A stretch of 64,000 bases of DNA from contig OZ245405.1 in NCBI GenBank assembly GCA_965226695.1, forward strand, positions 2,108,001-2,172,000, written 5' to 3'. Source of the DNA: CATOSD01 sp965226695 (GTDB lineage: Bacteria; Chloroflexota; Dehalococcoidia; Lucifugimonadales; CATOSD01). Of the stretch, positions 26,296 through 35,179 are shown one piece after another; the first letter of the stretch is position 1; each line of letters opens with the position of its first letter. The notes under the pieces are model-generated. The model saw nothing but the letters and a program-made list of their open reading frames with translations. It did not search any database and was not told the origin of the DNA. Position numbers and translations under genes: made by a program.

Positions 26296-26374
26296 CGGCG
26301 TAACCGGAGGGCGGTTCACAGCCTAAAATGTGCAGCGCTTCCACCTGGACTGCGGGCACATCTCAGGGCCAGTT

Positions 26375-27943
26375 TCACTCTGAGCCGCTACGCGCACACG
26401 CCTCCCACCTGGCTTTCCGCCGACTCTGGTCTCGTTTCACGTAAGCGGCAAGCACTATCGCGGCCACAGCACACAGAGCTAGCGCCGCGAGTCTGGCGAG
26501 CGCGTGGCCAATCCCCAGGTGCAGCCAGAGCATGAACGTCAGGACTATGAGGCCGGTCATTCCCGCGACGGACCAGTAAACCGGACGCAAGTCCGTCAGT
26601 TCGTCCATCAACGGCGACAGGCAAGCCAGCCCCAGAGCCCACGCCATTATCACAAACCAGGTCAAGACCACTGTGGGCACACCGTCGAGAGTCTGGCGAG
26701 CAATGTCGAGAGTCGGACCAAAATTCGAGAGCAGTGCGACCGAAAACAGCACGGAAACCACTACCGAAGTGATTGTGAGGAAGTCTCGCACCCAGGCGCG
26801 ACCATCGATTCGGCCAGTAGCGACCAAGGCTGCAACGGCAACTACAGGGGCCAGCAGTACGGCCCAGAAAAGTACGACAGCGGAGACTGACCCCACTACA
26901 AGTGTAATGGCAGCAATCGCCATGCACAGGGCCAGCGAGCTGGGAACCAACCACAACAGGCGTACAATCCTTGTATAGGACGCGAAGAGACCGGCCGCTG
27001 TCATCGAGAATGCCAGAGTGAGAGCCGTTATCCAGAAGCCGGCATGTGTCAGCAGCATGAGTGTCTTCGTCGTGAACCTGAAGTCGGCTGGCTGAAAACG
27101 GCCCGCGGCAACCTCCGCCCATTCGCCGCCGGGCGTTCCCACTACGACACCCTGGATCTCCATGGCCAGCACCAGGTTGCCACTCGTTTCGTCGTAAATC
27201 AGGCCCTTGGGTTCGCTTACCAGGATCCGACCGTCACCATGCCTCGTGGTCGCCATCCGCAGTATCCAGGCGTTGCCATCCTCAAGCAGGTACGCGGTCG
27301 AGTAAGCGACCTGCCTCCGGCCGTCGAGATCGACCAGTATCACGTCCGGGCCATTTAGCGTGTATGTGCCTCTCGGTGTGTCCTCACTCACGTCGCGCCA
27401 ATCGTGCCACTCAGCCAATTCACTGTGCGACTTGCTTGAGATCGTGAAGTCCCCTAAGCTGTTCCAGGTTAGCCCCCCGTCGACGCTACCGTAATAGCCC
27501 GCCCCACCGTAGCCACGTCGACTGTAATCCCCCTCATGTGTCAAAGCAACGATCGAGCCGTCGTCCGCAATGCCGAGACGAACAACTCCAACTTCATGCG
27601 GATCAGAAACGCACGCCACGCTCCCAAGCGCCGTTATGCCCACCACCAGCAGCCCCCATCGCCAGCGCAACACGCTTGCGTTTGCCACCGCCCGTCCCCA
27701 CACCCACAGCGGGACGCCCCAAGCCAACAGGGGAAGCGCGAACACCAGCCACGCCAGATCGCTGAGCTTGCCGGTGAACCACGAACCTGGCCAGAGCGCC
27801 TTGAGCAGCAGGTCGTTCAGCAGCAAGACGCCCAGGGCCACAATGGTCACAGGGTGAGTAAGGGCTGATTCGGCAAGCCGGCGGAAGTCGCCGCCATTCC
27901 AACATGCCCAAGCCGAAGTGAGACTACTGCCAAAGGCGTTCAA
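26375..27943 (-). CDS. Polytopic membrane protein with extracytoplasmic BNR-like insert, function unknown
   Basis: 522 residues; TTG start with GGAGG six bases upstream. Two N-terminal membrane segments (about 30-80 and 93-111), then a soluble stretch of roughly 170 residues (112-285) with IADDGSIVALTHEGDY and YYGSVDGGLTWNSLGDF, an Asp-box/BNR-like signature of sialidase-type propellers, then about seven membrane helices (295-505) and a basic tail KRDQSRRKARWEACARSG. The insert is too short for a complete propeller. No family recognised; isolated gene between convergent neighbours. Confidence 0.75.
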   Translation of the reverse strand: MNAFGSSLTSAWACWNGGDFRRLAESALTHPVTIVALGVLLLNDLLLKALWPGSWFTGKLSDLAWLVFALPLLAWGVPLWVWGRAVANASVLRWRWGLLVVGITALGSVACVSDPHEVGVVRLGIADDGSIVALTHEGDYSRRGYGGAGYYGSVDGGLTWNSLGDFTISSKSHSELAEWHDWRDVSEDTPRGTYTLNGPDVILVDLDGRRQVAYSTAYLLEDGNAWILRMATTRHGDGRILVSEPKGLIYDETSGNLVLAMEIQGVVVGTPGGEWAEVAAGRFQPADFRFTTKTLMLLTHAGFWITALTLAFSMTAAGLFASYTRIVRLLWLVPSSLALCMAIAAITLVVGSVSAVVLFWAVLLAPVVAVAALVATGRIDGRAWVRDFLTITSVVVSVLFSVALLSNFGPTLDIARQTLDGVPTVVLTWFVIMAWALGLACLSPLMDELTDLRPVYWSVAGMTGLIVLTFMLWLHLGIGHALARLAALALCAVAAIVLAAYVKRDQSRRKARWEACARSGSE

Positions 27944-28111
27944 TCTAAGCCTCCGGTTACTTCACGCCTGAAGAGGAGCGGCGCTCCATCGAAGACGCCC
28001 CACTATTTCAGCGGGCGCGGCCAGCAGCAGACGTCACTGAGATGGTGGTAGCCTTGAATACTCACGCACGCGAGAATGCATGTCAAGGCCTGCGGCGCGC
28101 CTAAAGGCGGC

Positions 28112-28804
28112 TTACGCCCCCAGTATCGCCCCGTCGCGCATGGTGAGCACGCGGCTGCAGGCGCCGCTCACCAGGGGGTCATGGGTGACCAGGACCATCG
28201 TCTGCCGCCTCTCCGCGTTGTAGCGGCGCAGCAGCTCCAGCAGCTCGACGGTGTTCTCCGAGTCGAGGTTGCCGGTTGGCTCGTCGGCCAGCAGCAGCGC
28301 CGGATCGTTGACCAACGCCCGCGCGATGGACACTCGCTGCTGCTGACCGCCCGACAGCTCCACGGGTCGGTGCCCCGCCCGGTCCGCAACCCCCATGACC
28401 TCCAGCGCGTCCGCGGCGGCAGCGCGCGCTGCCTTTCGCTTCAGGCCGGCGTATTCGGCTGGGAGCGCCACGTTTTCCAGGGCCGTCATCGTCGGAACAA
28501 GATTGAACGCCTGGAACACGAAACCGATCCTCTCCGCCCGCATCCTGGTCCTCTCCCGGTCCGGCATCTCTGTCACGTCGGTGCCGTCGAACACCAGGCC
28601 GGGGGGTGGTTGGCATCCTCTATCTGGTGAGTGCAGAAGGCCGAGAATGTGCATCAGCGTGCTCTTGCCGGACCCCGACGGTCCAACGATCGCGACCATC
28701 TCGCCGGCTTCGACGGACACGTCCACTCCACGCAGCGCATGGACCACGTTGTTCCGGCTCAGGCGGTAGGTCTTGCTGAGATTGAAGGCTTGAAGAAAGG
28801 GCAT
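28112..28804 (-). CDS. MacB/LolD-type ABC transporter ATPase
   Basis: 230 residues. Walker A GPSGSGKST, Q-loop FVFQAFNLVPTMTALENVALP, signature LSGGQQQR, Walker B ALLLADEPTGNLDS and switch VTHD mark the LolD/MacB (type VII) class. An extra Gly/Pro-rich piece (DRGCQPPPGLVFDGTDV) follows helix 1. Powers the neighbouring FtsX-fold permease, whose gene ends ten bases upstream on the same strand. Mechanotransmission exporter or lipoprotein/peptide release; substrate unknown. Confidence 0.93.
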   Translation of the reverse strand: MPFLQAFNLSKTYRLSRNNVVHALRGVDVSVEAGEMVAIVGPSGSGKSTLMHILGLLHSPDRGCQPPPGLVFDGTDVTEMPDRERTRMRAERIGFVFQAFNLVPTMTALENVALPAEYAGLKRKAARAAAADALEVMGVADRAGHRPVELSGGQQQRVSIARALVNDPALLLADEPTGNLDSENTVELLELLRRYNAERRQTMVLVTHDPLVSGACSRVLTMRDGAILGA

Positions 28805-28813
28805 GTGACGTCT

Positions 28814-29995
28814 CTATTCGTACCGCAGCGCCTCGATAGGGTCGAAGCCGGACGCGCTCCATGCGGGCAGAGCACCTGCCAGCGTCCCCAGCGCCACCGA
28901 GAAGGCCACGGCCAGAACGGTGATCCAGGGAGTCAGCAGAAACAGCACCGTCCCAGACGCTTGACCGAGTTGATTGGCCCCGTACACGAACGCGGCTCCA
29001 GCCGCCAGCCCGATCAAGCCCCCGGTCAGGCCGATGACGGCCGCTTCGGATATCAGCTCCCGCATGATCCGGCCCCGCGACGCTCCGATGGCTCGCTTGA
29101 TGCCAATCTCGCGGGTACGTTCCGACACGCTCATCGTCATGGTGTTGATTACTGAAAGGCCGCCCACAACCACGCTGATCAACGCCACGCTGAGAATTAT
29201 CGTGTTGAATATCGCCAGGGTCGACCCGAACTGGTCGTCGTACTCGACGCCGGTCCCGGCCCGCACCTGCGGGATGTTCTCTTCGATCCTCTGCGCCAGA
29301 AGGCCCGTGTCCACCCCCTGCTCCGGATATACCATCACCATGGATGTCAACCGGCCAGTGTCCATCCCCTTTCCTGCAACGGCAGGAACATCCTGAGCCA
29401 GCATCGCCTGAGCTTCCGAAAAGGGGATCACCGCAGATGAGTCGAAGAACATCAGCCTCGGTTCCCCGACGCCGACCACCTCGAACTCGATCCCGCGTAT
29501 CTCGAAGGTGTCCCCCGGCCCCTTTTCGAACTCCCGAGCGAGGTCTGAGCCGAGGAACACCACCCGCTGCCCTTCATCTCCCGCCACCGTTGCTCGTCCC
29601 TCCGAAATCTCCAGCGGGAAAGACTCATGCCCCCGGTCGGCCCCTGCCGTGTATCCCACGACATAGGCTGGAAGCTGAAACGCATTGCTCGGGTCGTCGG
29701 GGTGCATGAGCAGCAGCACACGCGGCACCGCAACGGCGACGCCCGGCACTAGCTCGATCTGTTGGACGAGGTCAATGGGCAGGGGCGTCAACGTCAACAC
29801 CTGGGAAAAGAGAGTGCTCGTCGCATCGGTGACGACGACCTTGTTCCGAAAGTAGGTGGACCCGCCTTCCACCAGAGCGCTCAGCTTGGTGGCCATGGCG
29901 GCCATAACAACCAGGGCCCAGATCCCTACCACTATGCCGATGACGGTCAGCGAGGTACGCAGCTTCCGCCTCGTCAGGTTGCGCAGCGGAATCAC
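28814..29995 (-). CDS. MacB/FtsX-type ABC transporter permease
   Basis: 393 residues, GTG start. N-terminal membrane helix (NLTRRKLRTSLTVIGIVVGIWALVVMAAM), a periplasmic-type domain (about 35-265) and three C-terminal helices around LSVALISVVVGGLSVINTMTMSVSERTREIGIKRAIGASRGRIM, the FtsX signature. Half-transporter pairing with the ATPase downstream. No HlyD/MacA adaptor gene is seen next to it, consistent with a single-membrane (monoderm-like) cell. Confidence 0.92.
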   Translation of the reverse strand: MIPLRNLTRRKLRTSLTVIGIVVGIWALVVMAAMATKLSALVEGGSTYFRNKVVVTDATSTLFSQVLTLTPLPIDLVQQIELVPGVAVAVPRVLLLMHPDDPSNAFQLPAYVVGYTAGADRGHESFPLEISEGRATVAGDEGQRVVFLGSDLAREFEKGPGDTFEIRGIEFEVVGVGEPRLMFFDSSAVIPFSEAQAMLAQDVPAVAGKGMDTGRLTSMVMVYPEQGVDTGLLAQRIEENIPQVRAGTGVEYDDQFGSTLAIFNTIILSVALISVVVGGLSVINTMTMSVSERTREIGIKRAIGASRGRIMRELISEAAVIGLTGGLIGLAAGAAFVYGANQLGQASGTVLFLLTPWITVLAVAFSVALGTLAGALPAWSASGFDPIEALRYE

Positions 29996-30075
29996 GGGCC
30001 GGTACTCCGTTCGGCGAGCTTTGAACGAAGGCGATGGCGTTCAGTCAACGAAAGTGTTTCCGCTGCCCGCGCCCC

Positions 30076-31509
30076 CTACTCGATGGCATACAGCGTGCCG
30101 TCGCGCGACGTCAGGAACAGCACTCCGCTAGCAATCACGGGCGTCGAGTCGATGCGCGCCCCGGTCTCGAACCGCCAGGCCAGCTTCCCGGACTCGCCGT
30201 CCACGGCGTACAGAATGCCGTCCGAGTCGCCCACGTACACCGTGTCCCCGGCCACTGAGGCCGATGCGAGAACCGACGCGTCCGTCGTGAATTCCCACAG
30301 GGGTTCGCCCGTCACGGCGTCGAATGCAAGCAACTCTTCACCGTGCGAGCCGATGTAGAGGACGCCGTTGGCGATAACTGGCGTGCTGGAGAAACCGCCT
30401 CCTCGGATGCGGTCCGCCCACACGTAGCCTTTCTGGGGCGGTATCGAGTTGACCATGCCCCATATGAAAAGCTGGGTGCGAAGCCACCTGGCAGACTTCT
30501 CGAAGGGCAGCACCCGCATTCGCCAGTCCAACGCCCTTATTCCTCCCGCCTCGTCGGCCGAGTAGACCAGATTGCCCAACATGGTGGGCGAGCCGTTGGA
30601 GATGCTGACCATCGCGTAGTCGAGGCGCAGATTTCCGGTGTTGGTGTCCACCACGTGGAGCGTGCCGCCCTGAGACACCAGCGTGACCACCTCGTCGTTC
30701 ACCGCCGGGGGCGTGAGAATCGGCCCCTTGGCGTCGTAAGTCCAGCGCAGGTCCCCCGTCTGTGCGTCGAACGCGTACAGAAGTGAATCGCCGGATCCTA
30801 TGTAGACGACGCCGTTGTGTACGGCGGGTGAGGAGAAGATGTAGTTGTCGGTCTGGTACCTCCACAGCTCCTCGCCGCTGTAGCTGTCCACCGCGAAGAA
30901 TTTGCCGTCCCTCAGCCCGTAGTACAGTATCCCTCCCACGACCGCCGGCGACGAGTTTACCGGCCCTGTCGTCTTGCGTTCCCAAATCAGGTCGCCCGTA
31001 GCCTCGTCCAGAGCTACCACCCGCCGGTCGCCGGTGGTCAGGTACACCATGCCGTCGACAACCGCCGGCGATGAGAACAGGGGGCCGTCGGTGTCGAAAC
31101 GCCACTTCAGCTTGCCTGAAGGCACGGCGTGGTCATCGGCCACGAGGCCCGAGTGTAGATGGTCGCGTTGGAACATCGGCCAGTTGCCCGGCGTCGACGC
31201 GGCGCTGACGTTGGTCGACGCCGGCCCCTGGAAGCGCGTGGTCCCTACGTTCAGGAACGTGAGCCACGCCACCACGAGCAGCACGATGCCGGCCATGATT
31301 CCGTAACGAATCCGCTTGCGCAACCTCCGCACCGAGAGCAGCCTATCGACGATGCTTGTGGCCTCATCCTCGCTCACCACCGGCGCGCCACGCAGCCTCG
31401 ACCAGCATTGGCCGCACCGCGTGGAACGCAGGTCGTTGGTGTGCGAACAGTAAGGGCATACGATTACGCCGCCCTCTCTTGTCTCTTGGTCCTGTGTCAC
31501 GGTCTCCAT
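30076..31509 (-). CDS. Membrane-anchored PQQ-type beta-propeller with N-terminal zinc ribbon
   Basis: 477 residues from ATG at 31509; a longer in-frame reading overlaps the next gene and was not used. Zinc ribbon first (VCPYCSHTNDLRSTRCGQCWSRL, about 15-37), then a single membrane helix (GIMAGIVLLVVAWLTFLNV, about 70-88), then seven to eight PQQ/BamB-like blades with recurring (V)YLTTGDRRVVALDEATGDLIWERKT, YIGSGDSLLYAFDAQTGDLRWTY motifs. The topology puts the zinc ribbon in the cytoplasm and the propeller outside. No dehydrogenase active site; role likely scaffolding or sensing. Confidence 0.85.
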   Translation of the reverse strand: METVTQDQETREGGVIVCPYCSHTNDLRSTRCGQCWSRLRGAPVVSEDEATSIVDRLLSVRRLRKRIRYGIMAGIVLLVVAWLTFLNVGTTRFQGPASTNVSAASTPGNWPMFQRDHLHSGLVADDHAVPSGKLKWRFDTDGPLFSSPAVVDGMVYLTTGDRRVVALDEATGDLIWERKTTGPVNSSPAVVGGILYYGLRDGKFFAVDSYSGEELWRYQTDNYIFSSPAVHNGVVYIGSGDSLLYAFDAQTGDLRWTYDAKGPILTPPAVNDEVVTLVSQGGTLHVVDTNTGNLRLDYAMVSISNGSPTMLGNLVYSADEAGGIRALDWRMRVLPFEKSARWLRTQLFIWGMVNSIPPQKGYVWADRIRGGGFSSTPVIANGVLYIGSHGEELLAFDAVTGEPLWEFTTDASVLASASVAGDTVYVGDSDGILYAVDGESGKLAWRFETGARIDSTPVIASGVLFLTSRDGTLYAIE

Positions 31510-31573
31510 TCCCCAGTTGAAAGGCGCCCCATGCGCCAGTCCGGAACGAATCTGGTCTCGCTCCTTCAGATGG

Positions 31574-32203
31574 TCAATCCTTCTCGCTAAGTCCGCTGTC
31601 GGAAGCCACGCTCCTCCGGCGAACGTGCCGCACGGCCAGGAGTGCGGCAACCAGGGCCAGCCCTGCGACCACCGCGCCGATAGTGACGTACTCGAAACGC
31701 TCGCGGATCAGCTCCTCTACGGAGTCGCCGTACAGTGCGATCAGCACGCCCACGGTCATGAAGCGAATCCCTCTGCCGATAAGCGCAGCGACCAGGAAGC
31801 CGCGGAGCTCCATGTCCATCACTCCCGACAGCACGGTGAACACCTTGAACGGTATCGGTGTAATCGCGGAGGCGATCACCGCCCAGGCGCCGTAACGCCG
31901 GTACATGCGCTCGGCGGCGTCCACCTTGTCCGCCGGCGCCACACGCAGCAGCAGCGGCCGCCCATAGCGAATTCCGAGCCAGCGCCCGATGACCCCTCCC
32001 GCCACCGAGGCGACGGTACACAGCGCGGCCAGCCATATAGCTGCCTCGGGCTGCCGGATGCCGATCGCGATGAGCAGCGGGTCCGGCGGCACCGGAAAGA
32101 ACACCGATTCGCTCAGTGCCACCAGCGCCAGTGCGACCACGGCCGCGCCGCTGTCGGCGAAGTCCAGCGTCCAATCCGCGATTGCGTGCAGCCAGTCGAA
32201 CAT
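31574..32203 (-). CDS. VTT-domain (DedA/YqaA-like) membrane protein
   Basis: 209 residues. SESVFFPVPPDPLLIAIGI near the first helix, a glycine-rich GGVIGRWLGIRYGRPLLLR re-entrant segment, YRRYGAWAVIASAITPIPFKVFTVLSGVMDM and GRGIRFMTVGVLIALYG are the VTT/SNARE-associated pattern of the YqaA branch. Members of this superfamily scramble or flip lipids such as undecaprenyl phosphate. Precedes the propeller gene on the same strand by 64 bases. Confidence 0.88.
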   Translation of the reverse strand: MFDWLHAIADWTLDFADSGAAVVALALVALSESVFFPVPPDPLLIAIGIRQPEAAIWLAALCTVASVAGGVIGRWLGIRYGRPLLLRVAPADKVDAAERMYRRYGAWAVIASAITPIPFKVFTVLSGVMDMELRGFLVAALIGRGIRFMTVGVLIALYGDSVEELIRERFEYVTIGAVVAGLALVAALLAVRHVRRRSVASDSGLSEKD

Positions 32204-32256
32204 GGGCCGAGCTTCTCAGTAGAAGCGCCGCCCAGCCTGCCGGGGCGGCGTCGCTC

Positions 32257-33306
32257 CTAGAGGCCCGCAAGCTCCAGCACGCGATCGACGTTCGACGGAT
32301 CGGAAACGGCAACGCCGTCATCGATCTGCTTGACCACGCTCACCACGGCGTCGTTGACGGGAGTTGGCACTCCGATCTCTCGTCCCATTCGCGAGATAAA
32401 GCCATTCATGAACTCCACCTCGGTCTTGCGGCCCTTTGCCACGTCCTGCCCCATCGACGACTTCCAGTCGCTGCCTCCACGGCCGCCGCGGAACTTGGCG
32501 TCCAGATCCTCCATCACGTCGCCCTCGTCCGCCCTCGCCCACACTTCGGCCGCGACGCCGCTGATGCTCTCCACAAGCACGTTGTGGGCGAGGCCCACCT
32601 GGGCTGACTCCTTGCAGATCTGCACCTGTATGCGCCGCGCGCCCGGCATCTCCGACAGTCCGGAGGAGCCGAGGCCGGTCATGCCCTGCATCGGGTTGCC
32701 CGAGGCGTTCGTGGTGAGCTTCGACCAGCGCTCTCCCCATATGTTAGTCGTTGACTTGGCGCCGTCGATGCAGCTCACCATGGCCACCAGCTCCTCGACC
32801 CGGGGCGTGACTTGGCCGTGATGCTCCCCGATTCGGAACACGTCGTGGCCCCGGTCCCGTCCGGGCTGCCCGCCGCGCGTGACGTGGCCGGGCTCCCACA
32901 GGGCCACGGTGATGCCGGACATGACGCACGGAATCTCGCGTTCGTGGCCGACTATGGACGCGATGAGACGGTCGTTCATGCAGTTCTGCGAGCTGACGAT
33001 CGCTCCAGAGGGGGCCAGGAATCGCTTCAGGAAGTGCGCCCCCCACTCGGTGTCGTACGACTTTAGCGCCAGAAAGGCGTAGTCGAACTTCTTCCTGAGC
33101 TGGTAGGCGTCAGCCAGGTGGACGGCGTTCACGGCGACGTTGAAGTCCCCCTGCGTGCCCGACACGTTCAGGCCCGACTCGTTCATGGCGTCAACATGGG
33201 CCCCCCACATGTCGATTAGCGTTACGTCATACCCTTCGCGGGTGAGAAAGCCGCCGATGTAGCTGCCGACCGCGCCCGCACCCAGAATGCCTATGCTTTT
33301 GCTCAT
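32257..33306 (-). CDS. Ketopantoate reductase family protein (ApbA/PanE-like)
   Basis: 349 residues. NADP site IGILGAGAVGSYIGGFLTREGYDVTLID, LALKSYDTEW, ISSQNCMNDRL (catalytic-lobe Asn region VSSQNCMND), and NASGNPMQGMTGLG in the C-terminal helical domain. Start overlaps the PxpC stop (ATGA). Being translationally coupled to pxpCBA suggests a role in the same pathway of a 2-oxoacid rather than pantothenate synthesis, though this is inference. Confidence 0.85.
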   Translation of the reverse strand: MSKSIGILGAGAVGSYIGGFLTREGYDVTLIDMWGAHVDAMNESGLNVSGTQGDFNVAVNAVHLADAYQLRKKFDYAFLALKSYDTEWGAHFLKRFLAPSGAIVSSQNCMNDRLIASIVGHEREIPCVMSGITVALWEPGHVTRGGQPGRDRGHDVFRIGEHHGQVTPRVEELVAMVSCIDGAKSTTNIWGERWSKLTTNASGNPMQGMTGLGSSGLSEMPGARRIQVQICKESAQVGLAHNVLVESISGVAAEVWARADEGDVMEDLDAKFRGGRGGSDWKSSMGQDVAKGRKTEVEFMNGFISRMGREIGVPTPVNDAVVSVVKQIDDGVAVSDPSNVDRVLELAGL

Positions 33307-34451
33307 TGCTCTGTCCTCGCTTGGCGAACCCTGATATCGAACTCAAATGCGGCGCCGACGCCCGCCGCCCTGGCCCTGTGGCTCCAGACCGGACCGTCGG
33401 GCTGGTCATCCGGCAGTGACACGGACTCGCCAACCTCGTTCGCGACCTCGAACACCTCGCCGTCGACCACCACGCTCATCCCGTGCCCCGGGCCGACGCC
33501 CGCGGCCTCGGCCAGATCGCGCAACTTTGCTTCCTGCTCGGCGAATATCTCGTGCGCCTCTTCCACGCTCACCGCCTCGAACCTGATGACGTCTCCCGGC
33601 ATTGCCTGGGCCATGCGGCCTATATCCACGCTGACGACCGTCGCTATCTTTGCGTACCCCCCTGTGGTGCCCCTATCGGCGAGAAGGACGATCGGGAGTC
33701 CGTTGCCGGGCACCTGGACCACGCCGAGCGAAGTCCCGTCCGACACGATGTCGGGACCGGACACGTGCTCGATGGCGGGGCCATCCAGCCGGTAACCCAT
33801 CCTGTCAGATTGCACGGACACCTTGTACTCGGATCCCAGCAGCGTCTCGACGCCCTGTTGCGTGAACGCTCCCGTCTGCGGACCGAGCACCACGCGGAGG
33901 CGGTGATCATGGCCGTAGGTCGGTGGTACGACCGCTTCGGGCAGCGCAACCTCGTCGAAGTCATCCTCGAGCGGCGCGCCCAGCGTCTCCAGCTCGTCGC
34001 CCGCCCGAAGCGGTCGGCCTCCCAGCCCGCCGAACCCGCCCTTGACGTAAGTCGATCGGCTTCCCATAAGCTTCGGGACGTTGATTCCGCCCGCCACCGC
34101 CAGGTACGACCGCATCCCGTCGCGCGCTCCCTGGAAGCTGAGGACGCTACCGGCCGAGGCCTTCACGCGCTGCCAATTCGGTATGGGATCGCCGTCCAGA
34201 AGGGGCGCGAGGTCGGCGCCCGCGATCGCGAACCAGGTGCTCGCGCCGAAACGGACGCGGGGGCCCAGCACGGTCATTTCCAGCCCGGCCTCGCCGTCAT
34301 CGTTGCCCGCGAGCAGGTTCGCGGCCCGCAGCGCGTAGGTGTCCAGGGCGCCGGACGCGGGCACGCCGTATCGCTGAAAGCCGTAGCGGCCCCTGTCCTG
34401 CACCGTCGTGAGCAGGCCCGGTTCTAAGATTTGAAGCGCCGCGCCGCTCAG
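33303..34451 (-). CDS. pxpC: 5-oxoprolinase subunit C / biotin-dependent carboxyltransferase-like (PxpC, KipA)
   Basis: 382 residues if translation begins at CTG 34451-34449, which overlaps the pxpB stop as CTGA and has GGAGG seven bases upstream. The added 16 residues read LSGAALQILEPGLLTT, exactly the conserved family N-terminus before VQDRGR. The first standard start (GTG, 34403) would remove it and has no ribosome site. Rest: GYQRYGVPASGALD-type motif (YGFQRYGVPASGALD), GP(Q)TGAFT, SVQSDRMGYRLDG. With PxpA and PxpB it hydrolyses 5-oxoproline to glutamate with ATP. Confidence 0.88.
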   Translation of the reverse strand: MSGAALQILEPGLLTTVQDRGRYGFQRYGVPASGALDTYALRAANLLAGNDDGEAGLEMTVLGPRVRFGASTWFAIAGADLAPLLDGDPIPNWQRVKASAGSVLSFQGARDGMRSYLAVAGGINVPKLMGSRSTYVKGGFGGLGGRPLRAGDELETLGAPLEDDFDEVALPEAVVPPTYGHDHRLRVVLGPQTGAFTQQGVETLLGSEYKVSVQSDRMGYRLDGPAIEHVSGPDIVSDGTSLGVVQVPGNGLPIVLLADRGTTGGYAKIATVVSVDIGRMAQAMPGDVIRFEAVSVEEAHEIFAEQEAKLRDLAEAAGVGPGHGMSVVVDGEVFEVANEVGESVSLPDDQPDGPVWSHRARAAGVGAAFEFDIRVRQARTEQ

Positions 34452-35179
34452 CTTACCGCCTCCATGTCAGCCTCGAACTCCCCCGCCTCGACCCGTTCCT
34501 GGATTTCGAGATAGCACACCTCGGTCTCCAGTGGCACGAACCGGATGTAGTCTCCCGCCCGTAGAAGCGCGGGCTGTTCGGCCGTCTCGTCGAACAACCG
34601 CAGAGGAGTGCGCCCTATAAGCTGCCAGCCCCCAGGGCTCGCGACCGGATACACTCCGGTCTGGCTCTCCGCTATGCCAACCGAGCCGGCAGGAATCTCC
34701 AGCCTCGGCGTGGCTAGCCTGGGGGTGGCCAGCCGCTCCGCGAGACCGCCCAGGTAGGGAAAGCCGGGGCTGAAACCCATCATGTAGACCAGGTAGTCGC
34801 TACCGGAATGGAGCTCAACCACCTCGTCAGTCGTCAAGCCGGCGTTCTCAGCCACGAACTCCAGGTCGGGGCCATACTCGCCGCCGTACAGCGTTGGGAC
34901 AGACACTACCCGCGGCATGGACGAACCGCTATCGCGCGTATCTTGAAGCAGGGAGCGCAGACTGTCCTCGAGCTCCTGCCAGGTCGTCCTCATGGGGTTG
35001 TAGTACACCAGCAGCGAGCGGTAGGTGGGCACCAGGTCGTACACGCCCCTGACGCCGGCCGACTCTATGGCGTGTGCCAAGTCGTGTACGCGCCTGTTGA
35101 TTTCGGGGCTTATCGCGTCACCGAACTCGACGACGAGGGCCTGGTCGCCGCACGGGAGCAGGGCAGGGGACTCTTGCAT
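34448..35179 (-). CDS. pxpB: 5-oxoprolinase subunit B (PxpB, KipI)
   Basis: 243 residues from the ATG that overlaps the pxpA stop by one base (TGATG). Typical blocks: LLPCGDQALVVEFGD, VPTYRSLLVYYNP, VPTLYGGEYGPDLEFVA, YLVYMMGFSPGFPYLGGL, IPAGSVGIAESQTGVYPVASPGGWQLIGRTPL. A five-residue duplication (LATPRLATPR) precedes LEIPAGSVG; the bases of the two copies differ slightly, so it is not a recent slip. Works in the PxpABC complex. Confidence 0.93.
   Translation of the reverse strand: MQESPALLPCGDQALVVEFGDAISPEINRRVHDLAHAIESAGVRGVYDLVPTYRSLLVYYNPMRTTWQELEDSLRSLLQDTRDSGSSMPRVVSVPTLYGGEYGPDLEFVAENAGLTTDEVVELHSGSDYLVYMMGFSPGFPYLGGLAERLATPRLATPRLEIPAGSVGIAESQTGVYPVASPGGWQLIGRTPLRLFDETAEQPALLRAGDYIRFVPLETEVCYLEIQERVEAGEFEADMEAVS

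Noticed and set aside
34690..34730. Recent tandem duplication in pxpB (LATPRLATPR)
   Set aside because: The two 15-base units differ at several bases, so it is an old duplication or chance, with no sign of instability.
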